Shown piece after piece: positions 8,733 to 17,511 of a stretch of DNA of 64,000 nt. The DNA is from Streptomyces canus. Its GTDB lineage: Bacteria > Actinomycetota > Actinomycetes > Streptomycetales > Streptomycetaceae. The position numbers and the translations under genes are program-made. Numbering within the stretch: the first letter of the stretch is position 1; each line of letters starts with the position of its first letter. The notes under the pieces were generated by a model that was given only the letters and a program-made list of their open reading frames with translations, did not search any database and was not told where the DNA came from. The stretch is taken from positions 248,001 to 312,000 of the forward strand of contig NZ_KQ948661.1 in assembly GCF_001514145.1 (NCBI RefSeq), written 5' to 3'.

Positions 8733-9312
8733 CCCGCTCGCCACCGAGACAGCCGGTACTCCCGCCGCACCCGACACCGTCAAGATCCTCATCGCCGGGG
8801 GCTTCGGGGTCGGCAAGACCACCATGGTCGGATCGGTCAGCGAGATCGCCCCGCTGCGCACGGAAGAACCCCTCACCGTCGCGGGCCTGGGCGTCGACGA
8901 CCTCGCCGGGATCGAGCAGAAGCGGGCCACCACCGTGGCCATGGACTTCGGCCGGATCACCATCAGCGACGAACTCGTGCTCTACCTCTTCGGCACCCCG
9001 GGCCAGCAGCGATTCTGGTTCATGTGGAACGACCTCGCCGTCGGCGCCCTGGGCGCGGTCGTGCTCATCGACGTACGGCGCCCGGAGTCGAGTTTCGCCG
9101 CCGTGGACTTCTTCGAACGCCGGCGCATCCCCTTCGTCGTCGCCGTGAACGGCTTCGAGGGCCACCACCCGTACCCGGCCGAGGACATCAGGGAGTCCCT
9201 CGCCCTCCCGGAGGGCATCCCGGTGGTGTTGTGCGACGCACGGCGGCGGGAGTCGTCCCGGGACGTGCTGATCGCCCTCCTGGACCTGCTGATCGCCGCG
9301 GCGGTCGAGTAG
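8719..9312 (+). CDS. cvnD: Conservon A small GTPase
   Basis: The protein has 197 residues of the MglA-like conservon GTPase family. The G1 loop is GGFGVGKTT, G3 is FGTPGQQRFWFMW, the G4 position reads AVNGFEG and G5 is CDARR. CvnD proteins bind and hydrolyse GTP and are thought to transmit the CvnA signal. The TTG start at 8719, after GGGAAGG, lies 14 nt inside cvnC. No cytochrome P450 gene (cvnE) follows: the next gene is convergent and begins 7 nt away. Confidence 0.92.
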   Translation: MAGSDPLATETAGTPAAPDTVKILIAGGFGVGKTTMVGSVSEIAPLRTEEPLTVAGLGVDDLAGIEQKRATTVAMDFGRITISDELVLYLFGTPGQQRFWFMWNDLAVGALGAVVLIDVRRPESSFAAVDFFERRRIPFVVAVNGFEGHHPYPAEDIRESLALPEGIPVVLCDARRRESSRDVLIALLDLLIAAAVE

Positions 9313-9319
9313 CGGCAGC

Positions 9320-10828
9320 TCACTCGTCCGGTCCGGTCAACTCCGCGTCCGAGGGCGGGATCAGCCGAGCCGTGAGGTCCGGGTCGGGCATCTCGCGGTC
9401 GAAGGGGAACATCGGCCGGCGGATGCGCCGGTGGCCGAGGCGCGGCAGGTCCTGGTCGACGCCGCCGGGGGTGAGGGCCATCTTCCAGTCGGCGGCCATC
9501 GCGAACAGTTCGGGCTCCAGATACCCGATCTTGACGAGGACGAGGTCCGCCGCGCGCGGCGCCAACTCCAGGTCGGTGAAGTCGTGTTCGCAGTGGTACG
9601 GCTTTCTCAGGCGCGTCAGGATCACGTACACGCTTCCCACCCGCAGCACCGCCTCGGTCACCGCGTGCTGGTCACCCTGCCGGATCGCGTGGACCACACC
9701 GGTCAGCGTGAGCGGGCCCGCGTGACGGTCGTCGACCTCGGCACCCGCGGTCACGGTGACCGTGGCACCGACGCTGGCCTCAACGGCCGTGTCGACCGCG
9801 GCCGGACCCGGGAGCGAGGCGTAGATGACCACCGGGCCCGAGGGGTCCTCGAACTCCGGGCGGGCCAGGACCTGTTGAAGCCCCCAGGTGACATCACCGG
9901 CTCCGCCCGCTGTCGGGTTGTCGCCGGTGTCGCTGATGAAGTACGGCCGCTTCCGCGAGGCCAGCGCCGCGTCCAGGCAGTCCTCGAGCGTGCCGGTCGG
10001 GGCGACGAAGTCGAAGTCGTGGCGGGCCTTCCAGAAGCCGCGGGCCAGCCGCTCGGCACCGGTCGTCACCGCGTCCGCGGAAGGACCCGTGACGACGACC
10101 GCGGCCCGGTTGCGGGGCTCGTCCGCCCACGCGTAGCCGACCCAGATCGCCGCGTCCGTCACTCCGTCGGTCGCCTCCACCTCCGCCACGGCGGCGTAGA
10201 CGCTCTTCGCCGGCTCGATCCGGGTGGAGGTCTGCTCTCCGGCCAGGAGCACGGGGACCGGGATCCAGGCCTTGACCGGGCGGGGAGCACCGCTTGTGAG
10301 GTGGTGCACGAGGTTGCGGGCGGCCCGCTCCTTCGTCTCCATCGCGTCCTCGTGCGGGGCCATGCGGTAACAGGTGATCAGGTCGGTGCGGTGGGCGAGT
10401 TCGCGGGAGACGTTGCCGTGCAGGTCCATGGAGGCGGAGATGATCGTGTCGGGACCGGTGATCTCCCTTATGCGGCACAGGAGTTCGGCTTCGGCGTCGT
10501 CCACCCCCTCGACGGTCATCGCGCCGTGGATGTCGTACCAGAGGCCGTCGACGGGGCCCAGTCCTCGGAGACGGTCGAGTAGTTCACGGGTCAGCTCGGC
10601 GTAGGCGGCCGCCGTCACCGTACCGCCGGGCAGTGCCTTGCCGACGAGGGTGCCTCGCCAGTCTGCGGCCTCGCGCAACGGCTGCCCCGGGGCCAGGAAG
10701 GGGTACTGGGTGAGGATGTCGTCGCCGCGTCGGGGGTGGAAGGCGGGGGCGTCGGTGCGGGCCGGGGAGAACGTCGAGGACTCGATGCCGAGGCCTGCGA
10801 CGGCGATTACGGGGCGGGACGAAGGCAC
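9320..10828 (-). CDS. M81 family metallopeptidase (MlrC-like)
   Basis: The protein has 502 residues. Features of the microcystinase C family are visible: IAVAGLGIESSTFSPARTD at the start, WYDIHGAMTVEG and SMDLHGNVS (Asp/His metal ligands), and FISDTGDNPTAGG. MlrC-type enzymes are metal-dependent hydrolases of linear or modified peptides. The frame stays open far upstream into the regulator gene, but the GTG at 10828 with GGAG upstream gives the family's usual N-terminus. It lies 89 nt downstream of the ROK regulator on the same strand, opposite an oligopeptide-type ABC importer, which suggests it degrades an imported ligand. Confidence 0.9.
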   Translation of the reverse strand: MPSSRPVIAVAGLGIESSTFSPARTDAPAFHPRRGDDILTQYPFLAPGQPLREAADWRGTLVGKALPGGTVTAAAYAELTRELLDRLRGLGPVDGLWYDIHGAMTVEGVDDAEAELLCRIREITGPDTIISASMDLHGNVSRELAHRTDLITCYRMAPHEDAMETKERAARNLVHHLTSGAPRPVKAWIPVPVLLAGEQTSTRIEPAKSVYAAVAEVEATDGVTDAAIWVGYAWADEPRNRAAVVVTGPSADAVTTGAERLARGFWKARHDFDFVAPTGTLEDCLDAALASRKRPYFISDTGDNPTAGGAGDVTWGLQQVLARPEFEDPSGPVVIYASLPGPAAVDTAVEASVGATVTVTAGAEVDDRHAGPLTLTGVVHAIRQGDQHAVTEAVLRVGSVYVILTRLRKPYHCEHDFTDLELAPRAADLVLVKIGYLEPELFAMAADWKMALTPGGVDQDLPRLGHRRIRRPMFPFDREMPDPDLTARLIPPSDAELTGPDE

Positions 10829-10860
10829 GGTTGCTCCAGGTGCGTTGCTGTCTGCGGGTG

Positions 10861-10920
10861 AGTCGTGGCTGGTCGCGCCCACGCGGCCGAGCCGCACATG
10901 GACACGGCCCCGCTCCCCTA
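10861..10920 (+). repeat. Dispersed repeat family 2, intergenic copy
   Basis: The sequence GGCTGGTCGCGCCCACGCGG followed by CGAGCCGCACATGGACAC and CCCCGCTCCCCTAA matches, with changes, the segment at 15010-15074 inside a permease gene. It fills the short gap between the M81 gene and the ROK regulator stop. Such elements are common in Streptomyces. Confidence 0.7.
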
Positions 10921-12111
10921 ACCGCCTCCGGTGACCGTCTGCATCGCCTGCGCCAGCGCCCGCTGCAGCGCGAACTGGCCCGCCCCCGCCAACCCGGCAT
11001 CGGCGCCCAACGACGTCCGCTCGATCACCAGGTGCTGGGTCACCAGCGGATGGCAGCCCTCGTACAGCTGGCTTCGCACCGCCGCGACGAACGGCTCCAG
11101 AGTGGAGAGGATGCCGCCCAGGTACACGGCGTCGGGGTTGAAGAAGTTGACGTTGGCGGCGAGGACCTGGCCGAGGTAGCGGCCGGCCTGGCGGACCGCG
11201 CGGGTCGCTTCGGGGTCGGCGTCGAGGGCGAGGCGTACGACGTCCTCGGTGCCCGCCACCGGCAGGCCCCGCTCCCGCAGGATCCTGACCAGTGCCGCGC
11301 CCGAGGCGACCGTCTCCAGGCAGCCCGTGTTGCCGCAGGAGCACGGGGTGTCCTGGGCGGCCTCGACGCGGACGTGGGTGATCTCCCCCGCCCCTCCGGT
11401 CGCGCCCCGGTACAGCCGCCCGTCCACGATGACACCCGCCCCGATCCCGGAGCCCACCTTCACCATGATCGACTGCCGGTGCTCGACGGGCCGGACACTG
11501 TGCTCGCCCACGGCCATGCAGTTGGCGTCGTTCTCGACGGCCACCGGGACGGCGAAGCGCTCCTCGAACCAGTCCCGTACGGGGAAGCGGTTCCAGCCGG
11601 GCATGCGCGCCGGAAGGGTGACGAGCCCCGGCTCGACGTCGACCGGGCCCGGCAGGCACAGGCCGACGCCCCGCAGCTGCTCCCGGCCGTGCCGGTCGAT
11701 CAGCGTCTGGAGCGTGTCCGCCAGGCCGGGCAGCGCGGCCTCGGGCCCGTCCGCCGTGGCGAACGGCACGGTCGACACGTCGGTGAGACCGCCCCCGGGG
11801 TGCACGACCCCGACATGCGCGTGCTTTCCGCCGAGGTCGGCCGCGACCGCGTATCCGTCGCTGCCGCCGAGCCGCAGCACCTTGCGCGGCCGCCCGCCGG
11901 TGGAGGACCGGGTGCCCTCCTCGGCGACCAGGCCGTGTGCCAGCAGCTGGCCGACGGCGAAGGACACGGTCGAGGGCGCGGCGCCGAGCAGTGCGGCGAG
12001 TTCCGTACGGGTCGACGCCTGCCCGGAGGCGAGAAGTTCCAGGACGCCCTCCGCGAGCGAGGAGAAGCCGGAGCCGTGCCGTCGATGCGGTGGCGCACTT
12101 TTTTCAAGCAT
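10918..12111 (-). CDS. ROK family transcriptional regulator
   Basis: The protein has 397 residues. An N-terminal winged helix (about 15-75; GQASTRTELAALLGAAPSTVSFAVGQLLAHGLV) is followed by a ROK domain. The ROK domain has the DLGGKHAHVGVV phosphate loop and a zinc-binding run CSCGNTGCLET near residue 257. ROK repressors of the NagC/XylR type respond to sugars or sugar phosphates. It is divergent from the ABC importer operon and upstream of the M81 gene, so it likely controls both. CTTTTTnCA repeats lie in the divergent region. Confidence 0.92.
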   Translation of the reverse strand: MLEKSAPPHRRHGSGFSSLAEGVLELLASGQASTRTELAALLGAAPSTVSFAVGQLLAHGLVAEEGTRSSTGGRPRKVLRLGGSDGYAVAADLGGKHAHVGVVHPGGGLTDVSTVPFATADGPEAALPGLADTLQTLIDRHGREQLRGVGLCLPGPVDVEPGLVTLPARMPGWNRFPVRDWFEERFAVPVAVENDANCMAVGEHSVRPVEHRQSIMVKVGSGIGAGVIVDGRLYRGATGGAGEITHVRVEAAQDTPCSCGNTGCLETVASGAALVRILRERGLPVAGTEDVVRLALDADPEATRAVRQAGRYLGQVLAANVNFFNPDAVYLGGILSTLEPFVAAVRSQLYEGCHPLVTQHLVIERTSLGADAGLAGAGQFALQRALAQAMQTVTGGG

Positions 12112-12210
12112 GGTCGAAGTTACTCCCGAATTCGACGGCCCAGGCGTCGAGCGTAGGCCCGAAAGGCCTCTCTGTGCTTTTTTCAGAACAGCAGAAACAG
12201 GCTTTTTACA
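12098..12210 (+). promoter_or_regulatory. Candidate ROK operator region, CTTTTTnCA repeats
   Basis: Three similar 9-mers on the same strand lie at 12098-12106, 12177-12185 (both CTTTTTTCA) and 12202-12210 (CTTTTTACA). They fall at and between the starts of the divergent ROK regulator and ABC operon. T-rich tracts are unusual in this GC-rich DNA, and ROK repressors often bind AT-rich sites. The assignment is inferred. Confidence 0.35.
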
Positions 12211-12291
12211 GCGGCACGCCTATTTCTTCCAACGGTGGGGGCGTTCACTTGCTCCACCCCGCTTCCACTTCCCTGGTCCCAGGAGCACGCC

Positions 12292-14037
12292 ATGCCCCCT
12301 GCCCGCACGAGACTCCTCGCCGGTGCCGCCGCCCTCAGCGCGGGCACCCTGCTGCTCACCGCCTGTTCGGGGTCGAGCGGCACGTCGTCGTCCTCGCACG
12401 ACACGATCAACTACGCGCTGCCCGCGAACTTCACCCCGAACTGGATCCTGCCGATCGGCACCGCGGCACACCTCAACACCAACAACATCTCCATCGCGAA
12501 CACGCTGTGGGAGCCGCTCATCGCCTACGACGGCTCGACCGGCAAGATCGGCTGGAACAAGGCCGGTTCGGTCGCCACGGACGCCAAGTTCGCCGCGGAC
12601 AACAAGAGCGTGACGATCACCCTGGGCGACCGGCACTGGAGCGACGGGAAGCCGATCACCTCGGCGGACGTCAAGTTCTGGTTCGACCTCATCAAGGCGA
12701 ACAAGAGCGAGTGGGCGGGCTACAACCCCGGCAAGGCGCCGGACAACTGGACGTCCTTCAAGACGGTCGACGCCCGCCACTTCACGATCACCTTCGACAA
12801 GGCCTACAACCCGCAGTGGATGCTGGCCAACGAGCTGAACTCCATCAACCCGCTCCCGCAGCACGCCTGGGCCGGCGGCCGGGATGCCAAGCAGGCCTGG
12901 ACGTACCTCAACGACGCGGCGAAGAACATCTCCGGATACGCCTCGAACCCGCTGTGGAAGACCACCAGCGGCCCGTACTCCGTCAAGTCCTTCTCCACCG
13001 CCGGCAAGGTGGTCCTCACCGCCAACAAGAAGTACGACGGCGGCGAGAAGGCGAACATCCCCACGGTGAACCTGCTCCCCTTCACCACCGCCGACGCCGA
13101 GAAGAACGCCCTGCGCTCGGGCAGCGTCGACTACGGCTACATCGAGGCGACCGACCTCGACCAGAAGGACAGCTTCACCGCGCAGGGCTTCAAGGTGGAG
13201 CCGTGGTCGGGCTGGGCGATCACCTACATGCCGTACAACTTCAACAACCCGGCGATGGGTGCCGTGTTCAAGCAGCTCTACGCCCGTCAGGCCATCCAGC
13301 ACTCCATCGACCAGGCAAGCCTCGCGAAGGTCGTCCTCAACGGGACGGCGGTACCCGGCTACGGTCCCATCCCGCAGGGACAGGCCTCGGACTTCCTGTC
13401 GCCGGTGCAGAAGGACAACCCGTACCCCTTCTCGAACGACACCGCCAAGTCCCTGCTGACCAGCCACGGTTGGACCGAGCAGGGCGGGGTCATGACCTGC
13501 TCCGAGCCGGCGAAGTGCGGTGAGGGCGTCGCCAAGGGCACGAAGTTCGAGATGCAGGTGCTCTCGCAGTCCGGCTCCGCGGTCACCGACAACATGATGA
13601 GCGCGATCCAGTCCTCGCTCGCGAAGACCGGCATCAAGTTCTCCATCAAGACCGCTCCGGTCAACTCGGTGCTCTCGCAGACCCCGCAGTGCACGTCGGG
13701 GCAGTCGATCTGCAAGTGGCAGTTGAGTTTCTTCGGCACGGCGGGCAGCTGGTACTTCAACGCCTTCCCGACCGGTGACTCGCTGTTCCAGACCGGCGGC
13801 GGCTCCAACTTCGGCAACTACTCGAACCCGGCCGTCGACAAGCTCGTCTCCGCCACCACGACATCGAGTTCGAACCAGGCCATCCAGGACTACAGCGCGG
13901 CCCTCGCGAAGGACCTGCCCGTCATCTGGCTGCCCGAGCCGGACTACCAGATCTCCGTCCTGAAGAACGGGCTCGGCGGCTTCTCCCAGGACTCGCTGGC
14001 CAACTTCCACCCGGCGCAGTGGAAGTGGATCGGCTAG
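12292..14037 (+). CDS. Oligopeptide-type ABC transporter binding lipoprotein
   Basis: The protein has 581 residues. It has a signal peptide with lipobox LLTAC (Cys25), then an SBP_bac_5 (DppA/OppA-like) fold. Typical segments are ANTLWEPLIAYDG, ITLGDRHWSDGKPITSADVKFWFDLIK and RQAIQHSIDQASLAKVVLNG. It captures a peptide-like or glycoconjugate ligand outside the cell. An AGGAG ribosome site precedes the ATG at 12292. The stop overlaps the GTG start of the first permease (TAGTG). It is first in a five-gene operon that ends with a ROK kinase, so the cargo may carry an amino sugar. Confidence 0.92.
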   Translation: MPPARTRLLAGAAALSAGTLLLTACSGSSGTSSSSHDTINYALPANFTPNWILPIGTAAHLNTNNISIANTLWEPLIAYDGSTGKIGWNKAGSVATDAKFAADNKSVTITLGDRHWSDGKPITSADVKFWFDLIKANKSEWAGYNPGKAPDNWTSFKTVDARHFTITFDKAYNPQWMLANELNSINPLPQHAWAGGRDAKQAWTYLNDAAKNISGYASNPLWKTTSGPYSVKSFSTAGKVVLTANKKYDGGEKANIPTVNLLPFTTADAEKNALRSGSVDYGYIEATDLDQKDSFTAQGFKVEPWSGWAITYMPYNFNNPAMGAVFKQLYARQAIQHSIDQASLAKVVLNGTAVPGYGPIPQGQASDFLSPVQKDNPYPFSNDTAKSLLTSHGWTEQGGVMTCSEPAKCGEGVAKGTKFEMQVLSQSGSAVTDNMMSAIQSSLAKTGIKFSIKTAPVNSVLSQTPQCTSGQSICKWQLSFFGTAGSWYFNAFPTGDSLFQTGGGSNFGNYSNPAVDKLVSATTTSSSNQAIQDYSAALAKDLPVIWLPEPDYQISVLKNGLGGFSQDSLANFHPAQWKWIG

Positions 14038-14996
14038 TGGACACGGTCCTCTATCTCGTCCGTCGGCTTCTTCAGGCCCTCGCCGTGATCCTGATCGTCA
14101 CGATCGTGGTCTTCTGCCTGCTGCACGCGCTGCCCGGGGGTCCGGCACGCGGGATCCTCGGACCGCAGGCGACGGCCGGGCAGATCGCCGCGTTCAACCA
14201 CGAGCAGGGGCTCGACCGGTCCTTGCCGGTGCAGTACGTCCTGTATCTGCGCGAGTTGGTGCAGGGGGATCTCGGGACGTCGTACACGCTGAACGAAGCG
14301 GTCTCCCGGCTGATCGAGCAACGGTTGCCGAAGACCCTGGTGTTGACCGTGCTGTCCGCGATGGTCGGGCTGGTGCTGGCTGTGCCGTTGGGTATGTGGC
14401 AGGCCGTGCGGCGGAACAAGCCGACCGACTATGTCATCACGACGCTGAGCTTCGTCGCGTATTCCACACCGGTGTATTTCCTGGGGCTGCTGCTGATTCT
14501 GCTGTTCACGCAGACACTTCGGTGGTTTCCCTCTCAGGCCCCCCAAGGGGACACGTTGGGGCAGGTGTTGGCCGATCCTGCGGGGCTGGTGCTGCCTGTG
14601 GTGACCGGGGCGGCGTCCATGGTTGCCGTGTTCAGCCGCTATATGCGGGGCGCAACGCTGGAAAACCTTTCCGAGGATTACGTGCGGACCGCTCGGGCGG
14701 GAGGTGCGGGGCAGTACGCCGTGCTCTTCCGGCACGTTTTCCGTAACTCGCTGACGCCGGTGGTGGCGATGCTCGGGTACTACGTGCCGGTGTTGTTCGG
14801 GGGCGCGCTGGTGGTGGAGCAGCTGTTCAACTACCCGGGAATGGGGCTGTTGTTCTGGTCCGCGGCTCAGTCGTCGGACTATCCGGTGCTGCTCGGGTGC
14901 GTGCTCGTCATTTCGGTCGCGACCGTCGTGGGGACCCTGCTCGCGGACGTCGTGCAGCGGGTTGTGGATCCTCGGGTGAGGGAGGGGCGGGCGTGA
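14037..14996 (+). CDS. DppB-type ABC transporter permease
   Basis: The protein has 319 residues with an N-terminal membrane helix, the HALPGGPARGILGP segment usual in DppB/OppB proteins and about six membrane spans. The cytoplasmic coupling motif is EDYVRTARAGGAGQYAVLFRH. It forms half of the transmembrane channel of the importer. The GTG start overlaps the binding-protein stop, and a GTG 18 nt upstream is less likely. The 3' end overlaps the next permease by 4 nt (GTGA). Confidence 0.92.
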   Translation: MDTVLYLVRRLLQALAVILIVTIVVFCLLHALPGGPARGILGPQATAGQIAAFNHEQGLDRSLPVQYVLYLRELVQGDLGTSYTLNEAVSRLIEQRLPKTLVLTVLSAMVGLVLAVPLGMWQAVRRNKPTDYVITTLSFVAYSTPVYFLGLLLILLFTQTLRWFPSQAPQGDTLGQVLADPAGLVLPVVTGAASMVAVFSRYMRGATLENLSEDYVRTARAGGAGQYAVLFRHVFRNSLTPVVAMLGYYVPVLFGGALVVEQLFNYPGMGLLFWSAAQSSDYPVLLGCVLVISVATVVGTLLADVVQRVVDPRVREGRA

Positions 14997-15895
14997 GTGT
15001 TCAAAGCGCGGGCCGGTGGGGGTTGATCGCGCCCCGCGGCGGAGCCGCAGATGGACGCAGCCCCGCGCCCCTGAGAGCGCGCTTCGCGCGCAATCGGCTC
15101 GCTGTGGCCGGGGTCGCTGTTGTCGTTCTCTTCCTGCTGTTCTGTTTCGTCGGGCCGCTGGTGTACTCCACCGACCAGACGCATACCGATCTCACGCAGG
15201 TCAACCTGGCGCCCAATTCGGCCCATTGGCTCGGTACCGACGCCGTCGGGCATGACCAGCTCGGGCGGCTCATGTACGGCGGGCAGGTGTCACTGCTCGT
15301 GGGGCTCGCCGCCGGCGTCCTCGCCACCGTGATCGGGACGCTGTGGGGTGCGGTCGCGGGGTATGCGGGCGGCTGGGTGGACGCCGTGATGATGCGGGTC
15401 GTCGACGCCGGCATCGCCATCCCCGCGCTGTTCATCCTGCTGGTCGTGTCCGCCATCACCAATCCGGGACCGCTCGGGCTGATCGTCGTGCTCGGGCTGG
15501 TGTCCTGGCTGGTGCCGTCCCGGCTCGTGCGGGCCGAGACGCTCACTCTCAAGAACCGGGACTATGTGCTGACTCTGCGGGCGACCGGCGGCACGCACGG
15601 GCGGGCCATCCGCCGGCACATCCTGCCGAACGCGGTGTCCACGATCGTCGTCGCGGCCACCTTCCAGATCGCCGACGCGATCCTGCTCATCGCCTATGTG
15701 TCGTATCTCGGGCTCGGAGTGCAGCCACCGAAGACCGACTGGGGCGGCATGCTGTCGGCCGGGCTGACGGCCGCGTACTCGGGGCGCTGGTGGCTGATCG
15801 TTCCACCGGGCCTCGCGATCATCCTCGTCGTGTGCGCGTTCAACGCGATCGGCGACGGGCTGCGGGACGCCTTCGACGTGAGGGGACGCGCGTGA
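14993..15895 (+). CDS. DppC-type ABC transporter permease with repeat-derived N-terminus
   Basis: The protein has 300 residues. The DppC/OppC body starts at about residue 27 (LRARFARNRLAVAGVAVVVLF). It includes HWLGTDAVGHDQLGRLMYGG and the coupling motif RDYVLTLRATGGTHGRAIRRHILPN. Residues of about 6-27, before the first helix, are encoded by a copy of a dispersed repeat (15010-15074), so the cytoplasmic N-terminus is probably neutral extra sequence. GTGA overlaps connect it to both neighbouring genes. Confidence 0.92.
   Translation: MSVQSAGRWGLIAPRGGAADGRSPAPLRARFARNRLAVAGVAVVVLFLLFCFVGPLVYSTDQTHTDLTQVNLAPNSAHWLGTDAVGHDQLGRLMYGGQVSLLVGLAAGVLATVIGTLWGAVAGYAGGWVDAVMMRVVDAGIAIPALFILLVVSAITNPGPLGLIVVLGLVSWLVPSRLVRAETLTLKNRDYVLTLRATGGTHGRAIRRHILPNAVSTIVVAATFQIADAILLIAYVSYLGLGVQPPKTDWGGMLSAGLTAAYSGRWWLIVPPGLAIILVVCAFNAIGDGLRDAFDVRGRA
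15010..15074 (+). repeat. Dispersed repeat family 2, copy inside permease gene
   Basis: This segment (GGTTGATCGCGCCCCGCGG, CGGAGCCGCAGATGGACGCA, GCCCCGCGCCCCTGA) resembles the intergenic element at 10861-10920. Its length keeps the permease frame open. Confidence 0.7.
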
Positions 15896-17511
15896 ACATC
15901 CTGACCATCGAGGACCTCGGGGTGACCTTCTCCACGGAGACGGGTGACGTGCCCGCCGTCCGGGGCGTGTCGCTGCACGTCCGGCCGGGCGAGACACTGG
16001 CCCTCGTCGGCGAGTCCGGGTCCGGGAAGTCGACGGTGGCGCTCGCCGCGATGGGGCTGCTGCCGGGCACCGCGCGCGCCTCGGGGCGGGTCGCGGTCGA
16101 CGGTACGGAGATCGTCGGGGCCTCGGAGGCCTCGCTGGCCCGGCTGCGGGGGCGGACCGCCTCCATGGTCTTCCAGGAACCGGCCACCGCCCTCGATCCG
16201 CTGACCCGGGTCGGCGCCCAGATCGCGGAAGTCGTACGGAACCACCGGGACGTCTCCCGGTCGGAGGCCGCCCGTGAGGCGGTCGAGCTCCTGCGCCGCG
16301 TCGGCATTCCGGAGCCGGAGCGGCGGGCCTCGGCGTTCCCGTTCCAGCTGTCGGGCGGACAGCGGCAACGGGTCGTCATCGCCATGGCGATCGCCAACTC
16401 GCCCGGTCTGCTGATCGCGGACGAGCCGACCACCGCGCTCGACGTCACCGTGCAGGCCGAGATCCTGGATCTGCTACGGCGGTTGGCGGCCGACTCCGGT
16501 ACCGGCGTACTGCTGGTCACGCACAACATGGGCGTGGTCGCGGACTTCGCGGACCGGGTCGCCGTGATGCTGCGGGGCGAGGTCGTGGAGACGGGACCCG
16601 TGGAGGACGTGCTGTTGCGGCCCGAGCACGCGTACACGCGGGGGCTGCTGGCGGCGGTGCCACGGCTGAGGTTCAGCGGCGAGGACGCACCCCCGGCGGA
16701 AGAGCCCCCGGTGGTGCGACTCCGTGACGTGTCCGTGCGGTTCGGGCGGGTCCAGGCCCTGGACGGTGTCTTTCTCGACGTCCGTCCCGGAGAAACCGTC
16801 GGGCTCGTGGGTGAGTCCGGGTCGGGCAAGTCGACCGCGGCCAGGGTCGCTCTCGGGCTCGTCGCACCCGCCTCCGGCTCGGTGTCCCTGTTCGGGGCCG
16901 ACCTGGGCCGGGTCCGGGGCCGGAAGCGGCGCGCGCTCCTGTCCGGTGTGGGGGTGGTGCTCCAGGATCCGGTGGCCTCGCTGGACGCGCGGATGAGCGT
17001 GGCGGAGTGCGTGGCGGAGCCCCTGAGGGTGCACCGCAGGGGGATGTCGGGAGCCGAGCGGCGGGACCGGGTCGCGAAGGTGCTCGAACTCGTCCGGCTG
17101 CCCCGGGAGTTGGCGGGGCGGGGGCCGCGTGAGCTGTCCGGTGGTCAGCGGCAGCGGGTGAGTCTCGCCCGGGCGCTGGTCCTCGAACCCCGGCTGCTGG
17201 TCGCTGACGAGCCGACGAGCGCGCTGGATGTGAGCGTGCAGCGGACCGTACTGGAGGTGATCGCCGAGTTGCAGCGGGAGTTGGGGTTCGCCTGTCTCTT
17301 CGTCTCCCACGACCTGGCAGTCGTGCAGGAGTTCGCGCAGCGGGTCGTCGTCATGCGGGACGGGCGGGTCGAGGAGCAGGGGCCGACCATGGCCACGCTG
17401 CTGCGCCCGGAGACCGAGTACACGCGGCGGCTCATCGCGGCCGTACCCGTGCCGGACCCGGTGGTGCAGCGGCGGCGGCGCGCCGAGCAGCAGGCCGAGG
17501 TCACCGCGTGA
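15892..17511 (+). CDS. Fused dual-ATPase subunit of oligopeptide-type ABC importer
   Basis: The protein has 539 residues, a DppD-DppF-like fusion. The first ATPase (about 1-250) has Walker A GESGSGKST at about 41, LSGGQRQR at about 153 and DEPTTALD. The second (about 270-535) has GESGSGKST at about 308, LSGGQRQR at about 416 and DEPTSALD. It powers the two permeases. Fusion of both ATPases into one chain is common in actinobacterial members. The GTG start shares GTGA with the preceding stop, and the 3' end overlaps the ROK kinase by 4 nt. Confidence 0.93.
   Translation: MNILTIEDLGVTFSTETGDVPAVRGVSLHVRPGETLALVGESGSGKSTVALAAMGLLPGTARASGRVAVDGTEIVGASEASLARLRGRTASMVFQEPATALDPLTRVGAQIAEVVRNHRDVSRSEAAREAVELLRRVGIPEPERRASAFPFQLSGGQRQRVVIAMAIANSPGLLIADEPTTALDVTVQAEILDLLRRLAADSGTGVLLVTHNMGVVADFADRVAVMLRGEVVETGPVEDVLLRPEHAYTRGLLAAVPRLRFSGEDAPPAEEPPVVRLRDVSVRFGRVQALDGVFLDVRPGETVGLVGESGSGKSTAARVALGLVAPASGSVSLFGADLGRVRGRKRRALLSGVGVVLQDPVASLDARMSVAECVAEPLRVHRRGMSGAERRDRVAKVLELVRLPRELAGRGPRELSGGQRQRVSLARALVLEPRLLVADEPTSALDVSVQRTVLEVIAELQRELGFACLFVSHDLAVVQEFAQRVVVMRDGRVEEQGPTMATLLRPETEYTRRLIAAVPVPDPVVQRRRRAEQQAEVTA

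Noticed and set aside
9320..11659. A 779-residue open frame that would fuse the M81 peptidase to a long Arg/Gly-rich N-terminus
   Set aside because: The extra part is an off-frame reading of the ROK regulator gene. The GTG at 10828 with a GGAG site gives the normal family N-terminus.
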